From contig CANCXX010000037.1 of NCBI GenBank assembly GCA_947381965.1, forward strand, positions 1-46,398: 46,398 bases of DNA, in the 5' to 3' direction. Below the pieces are notes generated by a model. The model was given only the letters and a program-made list of their open reading frames with translations. It ran no database searches and was not told where the DNA came from. Shown in pieces: positions 34,388-42,705 of the stretch. The DNA comes from an uncultured bacterium (lineage in GTDB: Bacteria; Bacillota; Clostridia; Lachnospirales; Lachnospiraceae). Every line of letters begins with the position of its first letter. Position 1 is the first letter of the stretch. The translations under genes were made by a program, and so were the position numbers.

Positions 34388-37300
34388 ATGTACCTTTGCC
34401 GTATTCAGTTCTATCTGTTAGGCCGCCAGTGCAGAACATTTGATATTATAAGGAATATGCCTGCATTTGAGCATTTTGAACATGAGTTTTTAGAAAGCGA
34501 TGAGCCAAAAGAGACACTGGCCGCTTTCGCAGATGTGATAGTAATTAATCTGCAGGATGTGGATTTAAAAGAAATATTACGAATGCTGGCTGCAAACAGG
34601 AAGCAGGGAGCGGAGGTCATATTGCTTACTGATGAAAATCAGAAGGTTTTTTTGGAGGACAATATATCAGTATTTAATGATATATGGAAGCTGCCTATGT
34701 CAGAAGCGGAAATCCGGTTTCGCTTTCTAAGATGGCAGCAGACATATAAGATGAGCAAGGATTTCTGGCAGACCAGCCAGTTTCTTGATGCAACGATTAA
34801 TAATATTCCTAATCTTGTCTGGTATAAAGACAAAACAGGGATTCATGAAAAGGTAAACAACAGTTTTTGCAGAACGGTTAATAAATCAAAAGAGCAGGTA
34901 GAAGGACGCGGTCATGCTTATATCTGGGACGTAGAGGAGGATGATCCGGTCTGTGTGGAATCGGAGATGGAGGTTATGAGTAAGAAAAAAACCTTTATAT
35001 CTGAGGAAATAATAAAAACTGGCGATGGAATGAGAACGCTTGCTACCTATAAATCTCCACTGTATGACTTAGATGGAAGTGTGATGGGGACAGTAGGTGT
35101 AGCAATTGATGTAACCCAGGAGCGGGCTTATGAACAGGAGATAATAAAAAAGAACCGCACACTGGAGATGATCTTTACCACAATAGACTGCGGTGTCATG
35201 CGTCATACAATTGATGGAATGAAAGTTTTAAGTATAAACAGGGCGGCGCTTAAAATTCTTGGATACGAATCCCAGGAAGAGCTGGTGGCGGAGGGATTTG
35301 ATTTAATTGCAGCTTCTGTTGTGGAGGAAGATAAAGAAAAACTCAGGGATAACATAAAACTGCTGAAAGAAGAAGGTGACAGCGTCAGTGTGGAATATCG
35401 TGTAAAGCACAGGGACGGGGAAGTGCTCCACGTTATGGGTAACATTAAGCTTTTAAAAGAAAATGGACAGCTGTTTTATCAGCGGTTTCTTTTGGACTGC
35501 ACAGCCCAAAAGATGCAGGAAAAAAAGAACGAAAGGCGTCAGACGGAACTTATTCAGGCGCTTAGCATAGACTATAAGCTGGTTTACTTTTTCGACCTTG
35601 ATACAGGAGTGGGAATTCCGCTTAGAAACAGCGAATATAATGAGCAGGAATTTGAAGGTATTTTTAACGGGGAAATGCTGTTGGAAGAATTTATGGAGCA
35701 ATACATACAGGAGGTTGTCTATGAGGACGACAAAGAAATGCTTCGTAAAGCATCTTCCAGAGAAAAATTAAAAAAAGAACTGACAGAAAAAAAAGTATAT
35801 TGTACAAACTACCGTGTCTGGAGAAAAGGGAAAATATTATATTTCCAGATGAAGGTGGTGCGTGCCGGAACAGGAGAAGAAAATTATGGCATTGTTTTGG
35901 GACTGCGAAGCGTAGACGAGGATACCCGCAAGGAGATGGAACAGAAGAGTCTGCTGGAAGACGCTCTTTCCCAGGCAAACAGGGCAAGCAGGGCCAAAAG
36001 CGTTTTTCTTTCTAATATGTCCCATGACATTCGCACACCAATGAATGCAATTGTAGGTTTTACGAATCTGGCTATTACACATATTGAAAATAAAGAGCAG
36101 GTAGAAGAATATCTAAAAAAAATAACATCTTCAGGAAATCATTTGCTTAGTTTGATAAATGATGTTCTGGATATGAGTCACATTGAAAGCGGAAAGATAA
36201 ATTTGGATGAAAAGCCATGTAGTCTGCCTGACATTCTACATGGATTGCGCAATATTCTGCAGGCAGATGTCAATGCAAAACAGCTTGAACTTCAGATAGA
36301 CACAGTTGATGTTCTTGATGAAGATATTTATTGCGACAAACTAAGGCTTAATCAGGTCCTTTTGAATTTGCTCAGTAATGCCGTCAAGTATACGGGAGCC
36401 GGTGGGACAATCAGTATGAGAATTACAGAAAAATCTGGCGCCCCGGCAGGCTATGTGAATTATGAATTCTGTATCAGAGATAATGGTATCGGCATGAGCA
36501 AGGAATTTGTAAAACGTATTTTTGAACCTTTTGAAAGAGAAAAAAATTCTACAATTGGAGGCATCCAGGGAACAGGCCTTGGAATGGCGATTACTAAAAA
36601 TATTGTAGATATGATGAATGGTACGATTGATGTAAAGAGTGAACAGGGGGTAGGCACAGAATTTACAGTTTCATTTACATTTCGCTTGTATACAGGAAAA
36701 AAAGAACTGCAGGAAATCCCGGAACTTCGAAATTGCAGGGCGCTTGTTGTGGATGATGATTTCAATACCTGTGACAGTGTTTCATATATGCTGGGACAGC
36801 TTGGAATGCGTGCAGAATGGACCTTATCCGGGAAGGAAGCGGTACTGCGTACCCATCAGGCAATTACACGCGGGGATGACTATCGTATATATATTATTGA
36901 CTGGCTGCTGCCTGATATGAATGGTGTGGAAGTTACCCGGAGAATCAAAAAGGAAACAGGAGGAAATGTTCCTGTAATTGTACTGACGGCATATGACTGG
37001 TCTGATATAGAAGAAGAAGCAAGAGAAGCAGGCGTTTCAGCTTTTTGCAGTAAACCTTTATTTTTATCAGAGCTTAGAAGCTGTTTGAACCAGGTTATAA
37101 GCACAGGCAGAGCGGGTGAAGAGAAAAACTGTAAAGAAACGAAGAAGCATCATACAGGACGTATTCTTCTGGCTGAAGATGTGGAACTGAACCAGGAAAT
37201 TGCCACGGCTATTTTAGGAGATGCAGGGTTTTCTATAGAAGTTGCTGGAAATGGAAAAATCGCAGTGGATATGCTTAAAGAGTCTAAACCAGGACACTAT

Positions 37301-37534
37301 CAGCTGATTCTCATGGATGTACAGATGCCTGTGATGAATGGTTATGAGGCAACGAGGGAAATCCGTAAGCTGGAAAACCGACAGCTTGCATCAATCCCCA
37401 TTATAGCTATGACAGCAAACGCTTTTGAAGAGGATAAGCAGGAGGCTTTAAAATGCGGAATGAACGGACACATAGCAAAACCGATTGATATTAATAATTT
37501 ATTTAAGACATTGGATAAAGTCTTGGTGGATTAA
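34388..37534 (+). CDS. soluble hybrid sensor histidine kinase with two receiver domains
   Basis: A 1048-residue hybrid kinase without any transmembrane helix, so probably cytoplasmic. From the start it shows a receiver-like region (about 18-125) that lacks the phospho-acceptor Asp (VIVINLQDVD), then PAS domains (about 130-245, 255-375), a further sensor region to about 520, the HisKA domain with the phospho-accepting His546 in SHDIRTPMNAI, the HATPase domain with the DNGIGMS and GTGLGMAIT motifs, then two receivers with Asp838 (IIDWLLPDMNG) and Asp977 (MDVQMPVMNG). AGGAGG lies 8 bases before the ATG. No HPt domain is present, so output probably passes to a separate partner. Ligand and partner unknown. 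Confidence 0.9.
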   Translation: MYLCRIQFYLLGRQCRTFDIIRNMPAFEHFEHEFLESDEPKETLAAFADVIVINLQDVDLKEILRMLAANRKQGAEVILLTDENQKVFLEDNISVFNDIWKLPMSEAEIRFRFLRWQQTYKMSKDFWQTSQFLDATINNIPNLVWYKDKTGIHEKVNNSFCRTVNKSKEQVEGRGHAYIWDVEEDDPVCVESEMEVMSKKKTFISEEIIKTGDGMRTLATYKSPLYDLDGSVMGTVGVAIDVTQERAYEQEIIKKNRTLEMIFTTIDCGVMRHTIDGMKVLSINRAALKILGYESQEELVAEGFDLIAASVVEEDKEKLRDNIKLLKEEGDSVSVEYRVKHRDGEVLHVMGNIKLLKENGQLFYQRFLLDCTAQKMQEKKNERRQTELIQALSIDYKLVYFFDLDTGVGIPLRNSEYNEQEFEGIFNGEMLLEEFMEQYIQEVVYEDDKEMLRKASSREKLKKELTEKKVYCTNYRVWRKGKILYFQMKVVRAGTGEENYGIVLGLRSVDEDTRKEMEQKSLLEDALSQANRASRAKSVFLSNMSHDIRTPMNAIVGFTNLAITHIENKEQVEEYLKKITSSGNHLLSLINDVLDMSHIESGKINLDEKPCSLPDILHGLRNILQADVNAKQLELQIDTVDVLDEDIYCDKLRLNQVLLNLLSNAVKYTGAGGTISMRITEKSGAPAGYVNYEFCIRDNGIGMSKEFVKRIFEPFEREKNSTIGGIQGTGLGMAITKNIVDMMNGTIDVKSEQGVGTEFTVSFTFRLYTGKKELQEIPELRNCRALVVDDDFNTCDSVSYMLGQLGMRAEWTLSGKEAVLRTHQAITRGDDYRIYIIDWLLPDMNGVEVTRRIKKETGGNVPVIVLTAYDWSDIEEEAREAGVSAFCSKPLFLSELRSCLNQVISTGRAGEEKNCKETKKHHTGRILLAEDVELNQEIATAILGDAGFSIEVAGNGKIAVDMLKESKPGHYQLILMDVQMPVMNGYEATREIRKLENRQLASIPIIAMTANAFEEDKQEALKCGMNGHIAKPIDINNLFKTLDKVLVD

Positions 37535-37538
37535 TTGT

Positions 37539-37589
37539 ATGAAAAAGGTGTAGTATCAGTTAAAAATCTTGATATTACACCTTTTTCAT
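37539..37589. terminator. bidirectional terminator between the hybrid kinase and PHP-HAD genes
   Basis: A 20-base inverted repeat (37539-37558 with 37570-37589, one G-T pair) with an 11-base loop carries five As at the left and five Ts at the right, so it can act in both directions. It lies 5 bases after the kinase stop and 47 bases after the end of the minus-strand PHP-HAD gene. Confidence 0.85.
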
Positions 37590-37635
37590 ATGCAGGGATT
37601 AAGGAAGAGCGATCCTTTCCGCCTGACTTTGTAAT

Positions 37636-39315
37636 TTAAATCAAATCATTTAATACATATGCAAGTCCATCATGGTCATTATCATATGCAGTTATAGTGG
37701 TTGCTGCCATTTTAACATCCTCACATCCGTTTGCCATGGCAATTCCCATTCCGGCTGCCTCTATCATAGAAAGATCATTTTGGGCATCACCAGCGGCAAC
37801 TGAAAAGTAAGGGTTTATATCTAAAATTTCACATAATTTTTTTATAGCGGTCCCTTTTCCGGAAGCAGATGGGTAAAGCTCCAAATAATAAGGATTGGAG
37901 TAGACCAATGAAATTCCTTCCTGGTTAGCCCAGGGAAGAAGGGAGCGCCGGAAGCCTTCCAATTTTGCAGAGTCTTTTAGCTCTATGGCAATACATTTAC
38001 AGGGGCCTTCAGTCAAAGTGTCTGTTACATCTGTACAAATAATAACAGGGGTTTTAATTACTCTTTTATAATAGAGTAGTTCCTCATCGTCTCTGGGGGA
38101 AATAATATGGGTGTCAGAATAAGTATGCACATGTACGCCATATTTTTCCGCAGCGTTCATAATATATGAGGTTTGGGAAAGCGTAAGCGCTGTTTTGTAA
38201 ATACTTTTTTTCTGGTCACAATCATAAATCTGACCTCCATTATAGCCGATCAGGTACATGCCGGGAAGATGAAGGTCCAGCTCCTTTTTTACATCCATTA
38301 CACTGTTGATATCTCTGCCGGAGCTTAAAGCAATTTTATGTCCGGCTTTACTCCAGGCGTTTAAGACATCCCTTGTATAGTTGCTTATCTGTTTCCGGCT
38401 GTTTAACAGCGTGCCATCCAGATCTGTAAAAAGAATTTTATTATATTTTAGCTGTTCCGGATGACGTTTCATCCAGTCTCTTCTTTCGTTTATTTTATCC
38501 AGAATTTCTTCCGGAATAAACAGCTTCCCATATCCGGTGGCAAGGTCAAGGCCAGGTTTGGCACTGCCGTGAAAATCGGACCCGCCGCTGATACAAAGTC
38601 CGTATCTGGCAGCAAGAGTCCGCATTTGCCTTTCATCGGAGGAACTATAAGACCCATAAATTGCTTCCAGTCCCTGCAGTCCCATATCTTTTAAAAGGGA
38701 AACCAGTTCTTCCAGTTTTGCCGGACTCATATGGTAAAGCATGGGATGGGCAAGCACAGGGAAACCTCCTGCTTTTAGGATAATTTCCACTGCACGCATG
38801 GGAGTTATTTTTTTGCGGGGAACAAAGCAGGGACATTGGTCGCCAATGTATTTTTCAAAAGCCTCCTTGAGACTTTTGATGTAACTATGGTTTAACATAA
38901 ATTTTGCATAGTGAGAGCGGGTAATGACACAGTTAGGAAATTCTGCTGTCAGTTCATCATAGGTAACAGGAATACCATGTTCTGTCAGTCGGCGGCACAT
39001 TTCCTTGTTACGGATGGTCCGGCCGTTTACAAAGCTGATAAGGCGCCGCTTGAAATAGTCACTTTTATAGTCAATATAAAGACCAACAATATGAATATCC
39101 TGTCCCTTATATTCTGAAGAAAATTCAATGCCGGGTATGACTTCAATGTTTTTATCTTTTGCGGCCTGGAGCGCTTCTTCAATTCCGTCTGTTGTGTCAT
39201 GGTCTGTCAGCGCAAAGGCAGATAGTCCTTTTTTTATTGCATAATTCACCAGCTCCGCAGGTGAAAGACTACCATCGGATTTATTGGAATGCACATGTAA
39301 ATCAACAATTTTCAT
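37636..39315 (-). CDS. PHP-domain phosphoesterase fused to a Cof-type HAD hydrolase
   Basis: A 559-residue fusion of two phosphoesterase families. Residues 1 to about 280 form a PHP domain with metal-binding motifs DLHVHSNKSDG (His7, His9, Asp14), LTDHD (37-40), PGIEFS, LAHP (190-191) and SGGSDFHG, as in the RNase AM / 3',5'-nucleotide phosphatase (TrpH/YciV) group. From residue 292 a Cof-type HAD hydrolase follows, with FTDLDGTLL (catalytic Asp298 and Asp300), SSGRD and GDAQNDLSMIEAAGMGIAMANG. The ATG at 39315 is one base after the stop of the upstream ABC-F gene; the frame is open further but the family starts here. Substrates unknown. Confidence 0.85.
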   Translation of the reverse strand: MKIVDLHVHSNKSDGSLSPAELVNYAIKKGLSAFALTDHDTTDGIEEALQAAKDKNIEVIPGIEFSSEYKGQDIHIVGLYIDYKSDYFKRRLISFVNGRTIRNKEMCRRLTEHGIPVTYDELTAEFPNCVITRSHYAKFMLNHSYIKSLKEAFEKYIGDQCPCFVPRKKITPMRAVEIILKAGGFPVLAHPMLYHMSPAKLEELVSLLKDMGLQGLEAIYGSYSSSDERQMRTLAARYGLCISGGSDFHGSAKPGLDLATGYGKLFIPEEILDKINERRDWMKRHPEQLKYNKILFTDLDGTLLNSRKQISNYTRDVLNAWSKAGHKIALSSGRDINSVMDVKKELDLHLPGMYLIGYNGGQIYDCDQKKSIYKTALTLSQTSYIMNAAEKYGVHVHTYSDTHIISPRDDEELLYYKRVIKTPVIICTDVTDTLTEGPCKCIAIELKDSAKLEGFRRSLLPWANQEGISLVYSNPYYLELYPSASGKGTAIKKLCEILDINPYFSVAAGDAQNDLSMIEAAGMGIAMANGCEDVKMAATTITAYDNDHDGLAYVLNDLI

Positions 39316-39316
39316 A

Positions 39317-40954
39317 TCAGTTCTCGTCTTCTTCTGTCTGCTTGGTGTAAACGGTACGTTTCCTTGCCATTTCATCATTTGCCAGATATTCGTCGTAAGT
39401 GGTGATTTTGTCAATCAGACTTCCGTCAGGAAGGATTTCCATAATTCTGTTGGCAGTAGTTTGTACAAACTGGTGGTCATGGCAGGAAAAGAGCGCTACA
39501 CCAGGGAATTTAATCAGTCCATTATTTAGGGCAGTGATGGACTCCATATCAAGGTGATTGGTAGGCTCGTCCAGAATCAGACAGTTGGCGCCGCTGATCA
39601 TCATTTTTGATAACAGACAGCGTACTTTTTCCCCACCAGAGAGAATCCGTACTTTTTTTACACCATCTTCACCGGCAAACAACATACGGCCCAGAAAACC
39701 GCGTACATAGGTTACATCCTTTACGGGAGAGTAACCGGTGAGCCAGTCAACAATTGTATAATCATTGTCGAATTCTGAAGTACTGTCCTTGGGAAAATAT
39801 GCCTGGGAAGTGGTAACGCCCCATTTATAATATCCTGTATCTGGTTCTATTTCTCCCATCAAAATCTGGAATAACGTGGTTTTAGCCTGCTCATTGCTGC
39901 CGACAAAAGCGATTTTATCATCATGTCCTACAATAAAAGAAATATTGTCAAGGATTTTTTCCCCATTAATCGTCTTGGAAATACCTTCTACCATTAAAAC
40001 TTCATTGCCGATTTCGCGGTCAGGGCGGAAATCAATGTAAGGATATTTGCGGCTGGAAGGCTTAATTTCATCCAGTTCAATTTTTTCTAAGGCGCGCTTT
40101 CTCGAAGTTGCCTGCTTGGATTTGGAGGCATTGGCAGAGAAGCGGGAAATAAACTCCTGGAGTTCTTTAATTTTTTCTTCTTTTTTCTTGTTGGCTTCCT
40201 TCATCTGTCTGATAAGGAGCTGGCTGGATTCATACCAAAAATCATAATTGCCGGCATAAAGCTGGATTTTACCATAGTCAATATCTGCAGTGTGAGTGCA
40301 CACTTTATTTAAAAAATACCGATCGTGGGAAACAACAATAACAGTATTTTCAAAATTGATGAGAAATTCCTCCAGCCATGCAATGGCATCTAAGTCCAAG
40401 TGGTTGGTAGGCTCATCAAGAAGAAGAATATCCGGGTTTCCGAAAAGCGCTTTGGCAAGAAGAACCTTTACCTTTTCATTGCCGTTTAAATCCTTCATTT
40501 CAGAATAGTGGATGGAAGAATCTATTCCAAGCCCGTTAAGCAGCATAGAAGCGTTTGACTCTGCCTCCCAACCATCCATTTCTGCAAATTCTCCTTCCAG
40601 CTCGCTGGCACGAATTCCGTCTTCATCTGTAAAATCTTCTTTGGCATAGATAGCGTCTTTTTCTTTCATAATTTGATAAAGACGCTCATTGCCCATAATA
40701 ACCACATCCATCACAGGGTAGGCATCATATTTAAAATGGTCCTGTTCCAGTACAGAAAGGCGCTGGCCAGGTGTAATTGCAATTTCTCCGTTAGTGGTGT
40801 CTAATTGTCCGGAAAGTATTTTTAAAAATGTGGATTTGCCAGCGCCGTTAGCGCCAATGAGACCGTAGCAGCTGCCCTCTGTGAATTTGATATTAACATC
40901 TTCAAATAAGGCTTTTTTACCAACCCGGTATGTTACGTTATTTGCACTGATCAT
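39317..40954 (-). CDS. ABC-F family ATP-binding protein (YbiT/YkpA-like)
   Basis: A soluble ABC-F protein (545 residues) with two nucleotide-binding domains and no membrane segment. Such proteins work on the ribosome in translation quality control or antibiotic protection. The first P-loop is GANGAGKS (34-41), with Walker B ILLLDEPTNHLD and a first signature changed to DLNGNEKVKV. The second P-loop reads GSNEQAKTT, lacking the usual glycine pair, followed by a normal LSGGEKVR and LILDEPTNHLD. A coiled-coil linker is present. The ATG at 40954 has AGGAG 11 bases upstream; the longer open frame extends into the adjacent inverted-repeat element. The next gene starts one base after its stop. Confidence 0.9.
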   Translation of the reverse strand: MISANNVTYRVGKKALFEDVNIKFTEGSCYGLIGANGAGKSTFLKILSGQLDTTNGEIAITPGQRLSVLEQDHFKYDAYPVMDVVIMGNERLYQIMKEKDAIYAKEDFTDEDGIRASELEGEFAEMDGWEAESNASMLLNGLGIDSSIHYSEMKDLNGNEKVKVLLAKALFGNPDILLLDEPTNHLDLDAIAWLEEFLINFENTVIVVSHDRYFLNKVCTHTADIDYGKIQLYAGNYDFWYESSQLLIRQMKEANKKKEEKIKELQEFISRFSANASKSKQATSRKRALEKIELDEIKPSSRKYPYIDFRPDREIGNEVLMVEGISKTINGEKILDNISFIVGHDDKIAFVGSNEQAKTTLFQILMGEIEPDTGYYKWGVTTSQAYFPKDSTSEFDNDYTIVDWLTGYSPVKDVTYVRGFLGRMLFAGEDGVKKVRILSGGEKVRCLLSKMMISGANCLILDEPTNHLDMESITALNNGLIKFPGVALFSCHDHQFVQTTANRIMEILPDGSLIDKITTYDEYLANDEMARKRTVYTKQTEEDEN

Positions 40955-40976
40955 TTCTTCTATACTCCTCTCAATT

Positions 40977-41201
40977 TGAAATATGTTAGGTAATTGCGAA
41001 ACTCGTAAACTTGCTGAATATTCTGACAATATATTCTGCGAAAAGCCTTATGCACCATGGAATCAAGACCATAGAAGGCAGGAGGGACGCTACCCGACTG
41101 TCTTCTGTCCTGCTGGGCTTGATGGAATCAGGATTTGGGTGGAATATATTGTCAGAATATTTCCACAACTTCAAATTTCGCAATTACCTATGAAATATGT
41201 T
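40977..41201. mobile_element. MITE-like inverted-repeat element with flanking direct repeats
   Basis: The termini are inverted: AGGTAATTGCGAAA (40988-41001) with TTTCGCAATTACCT (41176-41189), identical over 14 bases. Further in, a 20-base arm (41017-41036) is an exact inverted copy of 41142-41161, and shorter inverted pairs (ATCAAG/CTTGAT, GCAGGA/TCCTGC) lie nearer the centre. The outside is bordered by an 11-base direct repeat TGAAATATGTT (40977-40987 and 41191-41201), looking like a target-site duplication. The element of about 200 bases has no transposase. It occupies most of the 388-base gap (40955-41342) upstream of the ABC-F gene. Family not identified. Confidence 0.7.
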
Positions 41202-41216
41202 TATTGTTTGTTTTAC

Positions 41217-41247
41217 AATTCCCTATTTTACAGGAAAATAGGGAATT
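41217..41247. repeat. perfect 13-bp palindrome upstream of the MFS gene
   Basis: AATTCCCTATTTT (41217-41229) and its exact inverted copy (41235-41247) flank the 5-base ACAGG. It lies 95 bases before the MFS start, just outside the inverted-repeat element. It lacks a T run after the stem on either strand, so it is more likely an operator or a leftover transposon end than a terminator. The rest of the gap to 41342 holds the AAAGGA ribosome binding site of the MFS gene. Confidence 0.6.
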
Positions 41248-41342
41248 TGCAAGAAAAAGATGGTTTATTCGTGTGTTCAATGTTAGAATAAATTTAGAAT
41301 CAGCTCCTAATAACAAATCAAAAAATTTAGAAAGGAAAATTC

Positions 41343-42656
41343 ATGAAACTGAATTACAAGAGAACATTTTTTATCGGACTGGCTTTCTTATCAATTAGCG
41401 CCTTCTGGCAGATGTATGATAATATTATTCCGTTAATGCTGCAGGGGACTTTCCATCTGGGGGAAACGGTGACAGGGGTGATAATGGCAGCCGACAATGT
41501 ACTTGCATTGTTTTTGCTGCCTCTTTTTGGAAGCTTGTCGGATAGAATGGATACTAAAATGGGAAAGAGAATGCCCTTTATTGTTGGAGGAACCCTGCTT
41601 GCAGTGATTTTTCTTATGTTACTGCCTTTTGCAGACAAATTTGTGAATCTGCCTCTTTTTGTTATTTCACTGTTTGCACTGCTGATTTCCATGGGATTGT
41701 ATCGTTCCCCTGCAGTGGCCTTAATGCCGGATTTAACACCTAATAAACTAAGAAGTAAAGGAAACGCTATTATTAATCTGATGGGGGCGGTAGGAGGCGT
41801 TTACACATTGATTATGATTAAGCTGCTGGTAGGCGGAGGAGAACATGTGAATTATCTGCCTTTGTTTATCAGTGTGGCGGCTCTTATGGTGCTTTCAGTG
41901 GGAATTCTTGTAATTACCATCAATGAAAGAAAGGTTAAAAGCCAGGTGGAAGCGGAAGTACGGGCTTATGAGGAAAAAGAGGGTGTTATTGTTGAAACGG
42001 AGGATAATGGGAAAGAAGAGGAAAAAAGAGAGAAGCATCCTATGCCAAGGGAAGTAAAGCGCAGCATGGTGTTTCTGCTGGCGTCTATTTTTCTGTGGTT
42101 TACTGCCTATAATGCGGTTACAACTGCTTTTTCAAGATATACCAGAGTTGTCTGGAAAATGGAGGGAGGCGGTTTTGCCGACTGTCTGATGGTTGCAACA
42201 GTGGCGGCAATTATCAGCTATATTCCAATTGGCCATATAGCAGGAAAAGTAGGGAGAAAAAAGACAATTTTGGGCGGAATTGTGATGATGAGCCTTTGTT
42301 ACCTGGCAGCAGTTTTTGCTAATTCTTATCATCCGCTTATCAATGTTGCATTTGCAGTGATTGGGATTGGATGGGCGGCCATCAATGTCAATTCCTATCC
42401 AATGATTGTGGAAATGGGTAAAGGCAGCGATATCGGTAAATTTACGGGAACCTATTATACTTTTTCCATGACAGCCCAGATTATTACACCAGTTTTATCA
42501 GGCGCTCTTTTGGAAAATATTTCTTACAGGACATTGTTTCCTTATGCACTTTTGTTTTCTGTGCTGGCTTTCTTTACCATGCTGCAAGTGCATCATGGAG
42601 ATGCAAGACCAGATAAGAAAAAAAGTGTACTTGAACATTTTGATGTAGATGATTAG
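41343..42656 (+). CDS. MFS transporter (SLC45-like)
   Basis: A 437-residue major facilitator transporter with about 12 hydrophobic helices, split by a charged cytoplasmic loop (about 195-240, rich in EEK). The segment FGSLSDRMDTKMGKRMPFIVGG near residues 61-82 has the DR-MGKR loop typical of the SLC45/sugar-proton group. Substrate not determined. The AAAGGA site precedes the ATG. Its 3' end nearly touches the GDPD gene, so the two are probably co-transcribed. Confidence 0.85.
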   Translation: MKLNYKRTFFIGLAFLSISAFWQMYDNIIPLMLQGTFHLGETVTGVIMAADNVLALFLLPLFGSLSDRMDTKMGKRMPFIVGGTLLAVIFLMLLPFADKFVNLPLFVISLFALLISMGLYRSPAVALMPDLTPNKLRSKGNAIINLMGAVGGVYTLIMIKLLVGGGEHVNYLPLFISVAALMVLSVGILVITINERKVKSQVEAEVRAYEEKEGVIVETEDNGKEEEKREKHPMPREVKRSMVFLLASIFLWFTAYNAVTTAFSRYTRVVWKMEGGGFADCLMVATVAAIISYIPIGHIAGKVGRKKTILGGIVMMSLCYLAAVFANSYHPLINVAFAVIGIGWAAINVNSYPMIVEMGKGSDIGKFTGTYYTFSMTAQIITPVLSGALLENISYRTLFPYALLFSVLAFFTMLQVHHGDARPDKKKSVLEHFDVDD

Positions 42657-42705
42657 AATAAAAGGAAAATCAATACGAAATGAAAAAGGAACAGGTGATT
42701 ATAGA

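Noticed and set aside
40983-41291. Two overlapping short frames on opposite strands with similar peptides (YSDNIF, EYIVRIF) near the ABC-F gene
   Set aside because: The similarity is a consequence of the inverted-repeat element being read on both strands, not of two related genes.
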